Shown here: one piece after another, positions 6,060-11,341 of the stretch | How the letters are laid out: every line of letters begins with the position of its first letter | Position numbering within the stretch: position 1 is the first letter of the stretch | NCBI GenBank assembly: GCA_041797745.1 | Contig: JBHBZU010000019.1 | Location: forward strand, 1-11,341 | DNA: 11,341 nt | Direction: 5' to 3' | From: UBA3871 sp041797745 | GTDB lineage: Bacteria; Bacillota; Clostridia; Peptostreptococcales; Anaerovoracaceae | The notes under the pieces: generated by a model | The model's input: only the letters and a program-made list of their open reading frames with translations | Told to the model about the DNA's origin: nothing | Databases searched by the model: none | Program-made: the position numbers and the translations under genes

Positions 6060-8808
6060 TTACACTCACCAATCCGTATTTTACCTTAATGCGATCCAGC
6101 TTTTCCAACATCGGTTCTGCTCCAAACCACAGGAAAATTACAGTGGAAAAAGCATGAATCAAATCCATAGGAAACCCTGAAATATAATAAGTTATCAACA
6201 TTTTTCGATTTATTTCATGTGCCCACATCAAAGCGGCAGCAGGATTCATAATGCCGCCATATACAATTATTGCACAGATAGCTCCGAAGCAGCAAAGGGA
6301 ACCGCGACTTCTACGCAGCAATCCCTTATGATAGAACACTCCCGCCAGATAACCGACCAGTCCCATGGCAAACATCTGCCACGGAGTCCAAGGACCTTGA
6401 CCGAACATTACGTTGGAAGCCACCATTGTCATGGCTCCTATCAGGAATCCGCTTTCACCTCCAAATGCCACAGCACTTATAATCACCAATGCCATAACCG
6501 GAGTGAAATTCGGTAGCATAAAGAATGCCGCTCTTCCTGCTACACCAATGGCGCACAGCACCGATATAACCACCAGCTCTCTTGGCTGAGGCTTCCTTTT
6601 TTCAAAAATTATTGCAAAAGGTGTCATAATTTCCAGCAACATCAGCAATGTAATAAAGTAGTATTTCCTGCCTCCAAGGTAATAGATTCCCACATACATG
6701 GTAATAGGAATTAGAATTAATATTACTACTGTCGCAACTAATGTTCGCTTTGGAAGTTTCCTATTTTCAGGTTTAACCTGTAAAATTTCTTCCGAAATCC
6801 GTCTCTTTTTGGTAATAGACACTGCAAGAACAAGCAAAGCTGCCATAAAAAGTCCATAGGTTTTAATATAGTCACCGGTTAAGTCAGAAAGTCCTTTTGC
6901 ACTTATTATCAAAGAAAGATCTGTAATGCCGATGGCACTGATAAATGCCCAAATCACCACTATTCCCGAAGCCACAGCTAAAAGTTTTCTCCAAAGAGGA
7001 AGTTTTTCTTCATTTTGCTGTTTTTCTTTTGGAGTATCCGGTATATCCTCTTCTTCGGAAAGACTAATAGCAGGTAAAACTTTTCCCCCTAAGCACCAAA
7101 CTATATCCGCTGCCGTAACTGCCTGCGGAATAAACTGTCGAGCCATTCTATTTCCCGAAGTTGTATAAAAGTTGTTTCCTGAGAAAAAAGTCCTCGGCGT
7201 CCCCTCTGTTACTATATTTCCGTCAAAGAAAAGTGCGCACCTATCTGTGTATTCCGCGCAAAATTCAACATCATGGCTTACCATCAATATTGTTACTCCT
7301 TTTCTTTGGAGCCTTTTCATTATTTCTGCGAAAATCTGCTTAAAATTTGCGTCAAGACCCTTGGTTGCTTCATCTAAAATCAGAATTTCCGGTTCCAGCA
7401 ACAGCACTTTAGCTAATGCCGCTCTTTGCATTTCTCCGCCTGAAAGGTCATAGGGATGTCTGTCCAAAAGCTCTTCTAAACGACAAAGATTTATAATCTT
7501 TGTGAGCTTTTGATTTTTTTCTTCTTTTGAAAGGTTCTTTCCTTTTAAGATTTCACTAATATCTTCTCTAACGGTTTTCTTTACAAGCAAAGTTTGCGGA
7601 TTTTGAGGTAAAATGCCAATACTTCCTTTTGTTTTTACTTCTCCGCGGTAATGCTTATTTATTTTTCCAATAATGGAAAGTGCAGTGGTTTTCCCTGTTC
7701 CGTTACCACCAAGCAGAGACATAAACTGCCCCTTTTCAACTTCCAAAGAAAGACCCTTTATTATATCGGGACCATCTTTCTCATATTTAAACCAAACGTC
7801 TTTTAGAGATATAACGCTTTCTTTCTTTGAAAAACATTTCTCCTTTTCTTCACTTGCTAAAGCTTCTCCAAGATTTACAGTTTTTTTAGCAGCGCTGCTA
7901 ACAGCTTCTGTTTTATCCTTATTTTTTATATTTTGAAACTTCCAAATTCTCTCCGGCTCAAGTTCTTTCACCTCATTAACTGATGTAAATTTCTCTAACC
8001 ATTCTCTTCCCTCTCTTACAGTTAGAGGACATTCAAAATCATTTGAAACGGCTGCCCAAGCCCTCATGGCAGTAGGCATTGCTAAAAACATGGAATGATC
8101 TCTATCCTTTAATTTAAGCCCCACCTCTTTTGGCGAACCCTCTGCAATCACCTTTCCATCGTCCATTACTATTACACGATTTGACATGGTAAACACCTCT
8201 TCAAGACGGTGCTCTGTTATGATGATTGTAGTTCCCAGCTCCCTGTTAATTTTCCCTACTGTTGCTAAAAAATCCGAAGCGGCAATGGGGTCCAGCTGGC
8301 TGGTTGGCTCATCTAAAATAAGCACGCTGGGCTGAAGCGTCATAACAGCTGCCAAATTTAAAAGTTGCTTTTGTCCCCCTGAAAGCTCAAAAACTTTTTT
8401 ATAAAACCAGCCTTGTATTCCAAAGTATGAAGCCATTTCTGCAACTCTTCTTCTAATAGTTTGAGTGTCAAAGCCTAAAGACTCCAATCCAAATGCCAGT
8501 TCATGCCACACTTTATCGGTAACTATTTGAGTTTCAGGATTTTGCTGGACAAAACCAATTCTTGCAGCCTGCTGTCTTTGTTCAACAGCTTCTAAGGGTT
8601 TACCCTCAAAGAAAATTTCTCCGCTTCTTATTCCACAAGGTGACAGAGCCGTCTTTAACTGTCTTAGGAAAGTAGATTTTCCACATCCCGAGGGACCAAC
8701 AAGGGTTACAAATTCTCCCTGTTTTATATCTATGCTTAAAGAATCAAGAGCCGGTTTTTTCTGTTCCGGATAGTAGTAGGTAAGACTTTTTATTGCAAAC
8801 GTTTCCAT
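6052..8808 (-). CDS. ECF transporter fusion: two ATPases plus S component (EcfA-EcfA'-EcfS)
   Basis: A 918-residue protein joining three ECF parts. Residues 1-235 are the first ATPase: Walker A GPSGCGKST at 38-46, Q-loop near 88, LSGGQ at 142-146, Walker B VLILDEP at 162-168, switch H200. Residues about 330-550 are the second: Walker A GGNGTGKTT at 367-375, Q402, LSGGE at 455-459, ILILDEA at 475-481, H512. Both look catalytically intact. A linker rich in E and K follows, then about four hydrophobic segments (610-740) and an S-component-like membrane domain at 740-905 with small-residue-rich helices and a GQGPWTPWQMFAMG loop near 803-816. Typical ECF systems keep the S component as a separate gene. 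The substrate is probably a corrinoid, inferred from the upstream cobalamin riboswitch and flanking genes. The start overlaps ecfT by 19 bases and the end overlaps cbiR by eight. Confidence 0.92.
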   Translation of the reverse strand: METFAIKSLTYYYPEQKKPALDSLSIDIKQGEFVTLVGPSGCGKSTFLRQLKTALSPCGIRSGEIFFEGKPLEAVEQRQQAARIGFVQQNPETQIVTDKVWHELAFGLESLGFDTQTIRRRVAEMASYFGIQGWFYKKVFELSGGQKQLLNLAAVMTLQPSVLILDEPTSQLDPIAASDFLATVGKINRELGTTIIITEHRLEEVFTMSNRVIVMDDGKVIAEGSPKEVGLKLKDRDHSMFLAMPTAMRAWAAVSNDFECPLTVREGREWLEKFTSVNEVKELEPERIWKFQNIKNKDKTEAVSSAAKKTVNLGEALASEEKEKCFSKKESVISLKDVWFKYEKDGPDIIKGLSLEVEKGQFMSLLGGNGTGKTTALSIIGKINKHYRGEVKTKGSIGILPQNPQTLLVKKTVREDISEILKGKNLSKEEKNQKLTKIINLCRLEELLDRHPYDLSGGEMQRAALAKVLLLEPEILILDEATKGLDANFKQIFAEIMKRLQRKGVTILMVSHDVEFCAEYTDRCALFFDGNIVTEGTPRTFFSGNNFYTTSGNRMARQFIPQAVTAADIVWCLGGKVLPAISLSEEEDIPDTPKEKQQNEEKLPLWRKLLAVASGIVVIWAFISAIGITDLSLIISAKGLSDLTGDYIKTYGLFMAALLVLAVSITKKRRISEEILQVKPENRKLPKRTLVATVVILILIPITMYVGIYYLGGRKYYFITLLMLLEIMTPFAIIFEKRKPQPRELVVISVLCAIGVAGRAAFFMLPNFTPVMALVIISAVAFGGESGFLIGAMTMVASNVMFGQGPWTPWQMFAMGLVGYLAGVFYHKGLLRRSRGSLCCFGAICAIIVYGGIMNPAAALMWAHEINRKMLITYYISGFPMDLIHAFSTVIFLWFGAEPMLEKLDRIKVKYGLVSVND

Positions 8809-9680
8809 TCTCTATCCCCTTTCACATTTAAAATTACGGGAGTCAGACAAAGTAGCAAATATACCAGCATAAAGCTTAGGTTAAATGCCGTTGCTTCTGC
8901 ACCTTTTATACTTGGGTAGTATCTGAATTTAAAAACCCCAAAAATCCAACCCGAAAACAAATAAATTCCGCAAAACAAAAGCCAAATTAAAGCTGTCTTG
9001 TCTCTTTCATCAAAACGATAATTGGAAAATGCTGTTCTTCCCGGTAAACCGTAGCCCCTACTCTTCATGGAATCTGCCGTTTCAATGGCGTCCTCCAAAC
9101 TCCATGTTATCATAATGGATATTATGGTTATTCCCACTTTTGCTCTGGAAAACAGACTACCTAAAGAAATATCTCTTCCTATGCAGCGCTGAGCCTCTAC
9201 CACTTTCTTTGTCTGTTCAGTAAACTTTGGAATGAATCGCAAGGTCATTGAAAGAATGAGGGAAAGTGCCGGTGCCAGCTTGCCGAAAAGGTAGACGAAC
9301 TTGTCGGAGGTAATAATCTCATTAAAGCAGGTAAACCATATGATAACGGAAACAAGCATTATTGCCGAGGCTCCACCATATACTATGCTCTCCAGAGTAA
9401 GCGGATTTCCCGATGGAAGATATGTAAGCATTGTAATACCCTCATGATTAAAAGCTGGGTTTAGTAAAAGAATCATTATCACCATCGGCAACATATAGTA
9501 AAGAGAAAACCGTATCGCCTTTTTCCCTCCCAAATAAAAACTGTACAGCATTGCCGAAATTAAGGTTATTCCTAAGCAAATCGGATGCATAAAGCTCATA
9601 GTAAAGGTGAGCACCAGAAAAAAGTATAGGAAATTTATAATTGGATGGTAAGAAGAAAAACTATCTCTGTTTATCATCAT
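8790..9680 (-). CDS. ecfT: ECF transporter transmembrane protein EcfT (CbiQ-like)
   Basis: A 296-residue integral membrane protein, the coupling subunit that links the two ATPases to the substrate-binding S component. It has about five to six hydrophobic helices (near 13-49, 55-74, 99-118, 133-150, 228-250, 266-286). The cytosolic region between the fourth and fifth holds the two coupling-helix motifs: AQRCIGRD near 163-170, a variant of the usual AxxRG, and the canonical ETADSMKSRGYG with SRG at 207-209. The gene starts five bases after the stop of the DUF4430 gene; GGAAAG of that stop region acts as ribosome binding site. Two consecutive ATG codons open the frame, and either could be used. 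It overlaps the fusion gene by 19 bases, so all four genes form one operon. Confidence 0.9.
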   Translation of the reverse strand: MMINRDSFSSYHPIINFLYFFLVLTFTMSFMHPICLGITLISAMLYSFYLGGKKAIRFSLYYMLPMVIMILLLNPAFNHEGITMLTYLPSGNPLTLESIVYGGASAIMLVSVIIWFTCFNEIITSDKFVYLFGKLAPALSLILSMTLRFIPKFTEQTKKVVEAQRCIGRDISLGSLFSRAKVGITIISIMITWSLEDAIETADSMKSRGYGLPGRTAFSNYRFDERDKTALIWLLFCGIYLFSGWIFGVFKFRYYPSIKGAEATAFNLSFMLVYLLLCLTPVILNVKGDREWKRLQ

Positions 9681-9685
9681 CTTTC

Positions 9686-10567
9686 CTACTTTCCTACTGC
9701 CCAGCCACCGCCAACGTCATAACCCAAATCGCAAGTATATACCCACTTTATTACTTCTCCGTCCTTTAGCTGATAGCGGGAACAGCCATAATTAGGAAAC
9801 CATCCGTCAACGGAGTACATCCATCCGGACAGCTCCCCACAGTCAAATTCGTAGAGATTGTGGATTCCCTCAATATATGCGGAATTGTAGATAGGAGTAT
9901 CTCTATATTCCATATGAATTTTTTTCTGTTTGCAAGTACGGAGCAATACGTTGAAAACGCTTTCTCCCTCGTAAAAGGTAACCTTAACCGGCTTTAATAT
10001 CCAGCCGTCTTCAGGAACCAACTCCTCCTTTTCAGGATCCAGCCACTTTTTATTATCCAAAATAGTCCCGCAGGAAATGGAGATTGTGCAAGAATAGGCA
10101 GTGTTCCCTATTTGAACATCCTGCGGTTCCACAGGAATGGGCTTTCCCTCAGGAACGGGATCAGTCAAATACTTATCCTTTCCTGTCTTTGAATCAAATT
10201 CCATTCCCTTACTTTTGGAATAATCTGCGTTTCCCGCTTCAACAGTCTGTCCCGTAAGACCTTTCTTCTTTGCCAATTCTGCTGCCAATTCTTCTTTTTC
10301 TGTGGCAGACAGGTGTTCCTTTTTTTCTGTAGCTTTAATTTGCTCTTCTTTTTCCGTAGCAACTACAGCTTTTTCAGGCAACTTTTCTTCAATGGCAGAA
10401 TCCGAAACAATTTCGCCGGTACTTTCCACTTGATTTTTAATATTTTCATTTACTATAAAACCTCTGGTTCCCGGAGCCTTTCCTCCGTACCAGAAAGTAA
10501 ATACCAGCAGAGCTATTATTATTAAGCCTGCAATTATTTTACCCTTATTCTTTCTTATCTTTTCCAT
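9686..10567 (-). CDS. membrane-anchored DUF4430 (transcobalamin-like) protein, probable extracellular corrinoid-binding component
   Basis: A 293-residue protein with a basic N-terminus (KIRKNKGK) and one hydrophobic helix at about 11-27, without a lipobox cysteine, so it should be anchored by an uncleaved helix with its body outside the cell. A charged low-complexity linker follows, with imperfect ATEKEE repeats near 70-95. From about 195 to 280 is a DUF4430 domain, the family related to the C-terminal domain of animal transcobalamin and intrinsic factor; its hallmarks are the SGWMYSVDGWFPNYGCSRYQL stretch around 247-267, split by an exposed cysteine, and the closing GEVIKWVYTCDLG. Six cysteines (160, 166, 212, 243, 262, 279) could form disulfides. 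AAGGAGA at 10571-10577 sets the start. First gene of the R3-controlled operon. Corrinoid binding is inferred from family and context. Confidence 0.85.
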   Translation of the reverse strand: MEKIRKNKGKIIAGLIIIALLVFTFWYGGKAPGTRGFIVNENIKNQVESTGEIVSDSAIEEKLPEKAVVATEKEEQIKATEKKEHLSATEKEELAAELAKKKGLTGQTVEAGNADYSKSKGMEFDSKTGKDKYLTDPVPEGKPIPVEPQDVQIGNTAYSCTISISCGTILDNKKWLDPEKEELVPEDGWILKPVKVTFYEGESVFNVLLRTCKQKKIHMEYRDTPIYNSAYIEGIHNLYEFDCGELSGWMYSVDGWFPNYGCSRYQLKDGEVIKWVYTCDLGYDVGGGWAVGK

Positions 10568-10730
10568 ATTTCTCCTTTTACTATTACACCTGTATTTAAC
10601 CTCGGCTATTTGAAAGCTTTTACAAACTTTCTAAAATATGTTCCAAATATTTCTCTTTTGTTTTCGCAAATTTTAAGTACTCAAATTTTTAAATATGAAA
10701 GCTTTAATGAATAATACAGCTTTTTCAAAT

Positions 10731-10759
10731 AAAAAAGCCATCGCAATAAATGCGATAGC
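10731..10759 (-). terminator. rho-independent terminator of riboswitch R3
   Basis: The minus strand shows GCTATCGCA-TTTAT-TGCGATGGC (10737-10759), a nine-pair stem with one wobble, followed by six T residues (10731-10736). It lies between the R3 aptamer and the first gene of the uptake operon. The 5' arm CTATCG can pair with TGATAG at 10767-10772 just upstream, a likely antiterminator. The 160 bases from here to the first gene show only the ribosome binding site. Confidence 0.88.
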
Positions 10760-10859
10760 CGATTTTCTATCATTTACACGTAGCATAAGCTCACGCCTCC
10801 CCAAGCGGTACGTCATTCCTCAAATATAACCATATCTTCTTCGGGTAATGCGTGTTTGT

Positions 10860-11052
10860 ATTATCGTAGGTCTTCTGACTCACACTTATGGATTATTCCT
10901 CGTAGTTTCTACAACCTTCTCAGTTTCCCAATGGCCGACTTTCGTCCTAGGCAGAGGCTACTTCAGTGCATACAGCGCCGGTAACGTTCTTTTAGATTCC
11001 CTTGTTCAGCTAGCCGTGTACTCTTTCAAGCCCCCACGGTAGCCACAATAAT
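10860..11052 (-). ncRNA. cobalamin riboswitch R3 controlling the corrinoid uptake operon
   Basis: The minus strand carries AACAAGGGAATC, CCGGCGCTGTATGCAC, AGGACGAAAGTCGG, ATTGGGAAACTGAGAAGG and GAGTCAGAAGACCT, the same blocks as R1. An eight-pair P1 helix forms between ATTATTGT (11045-11052) and ACGATAAT (10860-10867). A terminator follows at 10731-10759, then the four-gene uptake operon starting at 10567. Cobalamin riboswitches of this layout switch genes off when the vitamin is plentiful, which fits an uptake operon. The downstream stretch 10773-10859 also contains a GC-rich hairpin, ACGTAGC with GCTCACG-type pairing near 10777-10797. Confidence 0.92.
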
Positions 11053-11062
11053 TTCATATTAA

Positions 11063-11091
11063 ATTGTATTATGCCTCTTCTTTCTCTCTTA
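11063..11091 (-). promoter_or_regulatory. weak promoter candidate for R3
   Basis: TACAAT at 11063-11068 on the minus strand would start transcription near 11056, just before the R3 P1 helix. The matching -35 position holds TAAGAG, a poor match. The assignment rests mainly on position. The left edge of the tRNA-flank repeat (11085) overlaps the -35 area. Confidence 0.3.
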
Positions 11092-11142
11092 CTCTTTCTT
11101 TATCTTAACATTTTCTTTCCTTTGGTGTGCCTGATGGGAGTC
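11085..11142. repeat. direct repeat, left copy (tRNA 3' end plus flank)
   Basis: This 58-base segment recurs at 11275-11332, 190 bases to the right, with about three mismatches, all at its left end. The right-hand 20 bases equal the last 20 bases of the tRNA gene at the window edge, and the rest equals that gene's downstream flank. The identity breaks off exactly within the tRNA T-loop. Confidence 0.85.
11123..11142 (-). pseudogene. tRNA 3'-end fragment
   Basis: On the minus strand these 20 bases are the end of a T-arm and acceptor strand with CCA, identical to the tRNA at 11313-11341. Upstream in the gene direction (11143 onward) the sequence is unrelated: no matching GTGCCTG acceptor strand is found at tRNA distance. 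So it is a fragment, made by partial duplication or by an insertion that split a tandem tRNA copy. Confidence 0.7.
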
Positions 11143-11274
11143 ACGCTGCTTCGCAGCTGAAATCTCTTGAAAGGCTCTTTCAGCCTTTCTGCGAACACTC
11201 ACTATTCGAAGCTTCACTGGAGCTTCTCATCACGTTCGTGCCCTCTCGGGTTCGACTCCTGCCTCCTTTTTTTA
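11143..11274. repeat. hairpin-rich insert between the tRNA-end repeats
   Basis: The segment folds into a chain of hairpins: GCTGC-TTC-GCAGC (11145-11157), AAAGGCT-CTTTC-AGCCTTT (11170-11188), and GAAGCTTC-ACT-GGAGCTTC (11208-11226), with TTCGCAG (11150-11156) also able to pair with CTGCGAA (11189-11195). It ends on the plus strand with a T-arm-like CGGG-TTCGACT-CCTG (11247-11261), then CCTCC and seven T residues. The end resembles a tRNA or tmRNA 3' region without CCA. I see no gene. It may be a small palindromic repeat element or a tRNA-derived relic. Confidence 0.5.
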
Positions 11275-11332
11275 TCTCTTGCTCTTTACTTATCTTAACA
11301 TTTTCTTTCCTTTGGTGTGCCTGATGGGAGTC
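11275..11332. repeat. direct repeat, right copy (tRNA 3' end plus flank)
   Basis: Partner of the copy at 11085-11142. Here the tRNA sequence continues intact past the repeat to the window edge, so this is the original location and the left copy is the duplicate. Confidence 0.85.
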
Positions 11333-11341
11333 GAACCCACG
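11313..11341 (-). tRNA. tRNA gene, 3' part only (runs off the window)
   Basis: Reading the minus strand, the piece ends with an encoded CCA (11313-11315), discriminator A, acceptor strand CAGGCAC and a T-arm GTGGG-TTCGACT-CCCAT whose loop begins with the invariant TTC. The 5' acceptor strand should therefore read GTGCCTG. The anticodon lies outside the window, so the amino acid cannot be named. Confidence 0.88.

Noticed and set aside
10165..10362. Minus-strand frame rich in lysine inside the DUF4430 gene
   Set aside because: It is the out-of-frame shadow of the low-complexity K/E linker.
10848..11042. Plus-strand frame over R3
   Set aside because: Antisense of the R3 riboswitch; no coding evidence.
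11127..11324. Plus-strand frame across the tRNA-end repeats
   Set aside because: It spans the tRNA fragment, the hairpin insert and the real tRNA end, so it is not a gene.
11085..11332. The direct repeats as attachment sites of an integrated prophage or island
   Set aside because: Only 190 bases separate them and no integrase or phage gene is present in the window; an excised remnant remains possible.
1..11341. CRISPR array or toxin-antitoxin or phage defence genes
   Set aside because: No regularly spaced repeats with unique spacers and no recognisable defence or toxin families were seen on either strand.

Overview
The window looks like a low-GC Bacillota genome, most likely class Clostridia. 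It has AT-rich intergenic DNA, strong AGGAGG-type ribosome binding sites, ECF-type vitamin transport, an NhaC antiporter and dense riboswitch control. Genus cannot be told from this piece. Almost everything readable is encoded on the minus strand, so the genes run from right to left.

The dominant theme is vitamin B12 (corrinoid) handling. Three cobalamin riboswitches, all minus strand, lie at about 1171-1375 (R1), 4659-4852 (R2) and 10860-11052 (R3), each followed by a rho-independent terminator. R3 leads a tight four-gene operon (10567 to 5142). The genes are a membrane-anchored extracellular protein with a transcobalamin-like DUF4430 domain, the ECF transmembrane coupling protein EcfT, a 918-residue fusion of both ECF ATPases with the substrate-binding S component, and a TIM-barrel protein of the AP endonuclease 2 superfamily that is best explained as the cobamide-remodelling hydrolase CbiR. 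Read together they form a capture, import and remodel pathway: corrinoid is bound outside the cell, imported, and its lower ligand removed so that the cell can attach one it can use. R2 controls a single 97-residue soluble protein of unknown family, followed by its own terminator. R1 has no open reading frame behind it; the readable product is a short RNA ending at a second hairpin, which suggests a B12-controlled non-coding RNA or a relic.

Layout from left to right: 1-320 holds a minus-strand promoter with a cluster of TAAACC inverted repeats, pointing out of the window; 320-935 is gene-free AT-rich DNA with one long hairpin; 936-1411 is R1 with its promoter, terminator and second hairpin; 1669-2106 is a small two-helix membrane protein with a structured leader; 2299-3843 is an NhaC-family antiporter with its own consensus promoter; 4133-4910 is the R2 unit; 5142-11070 is the R3 operon; 11085-11341 holds the 3' end of a tRNA gene running off the window, plus a direct repeat of that tRNA end separated by a hairpin-rich insert.

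The nhaC gene and the small membrane gene have their own promoters and no riboswitch, so they are probably neighbours rather than part of the B12 regulon.
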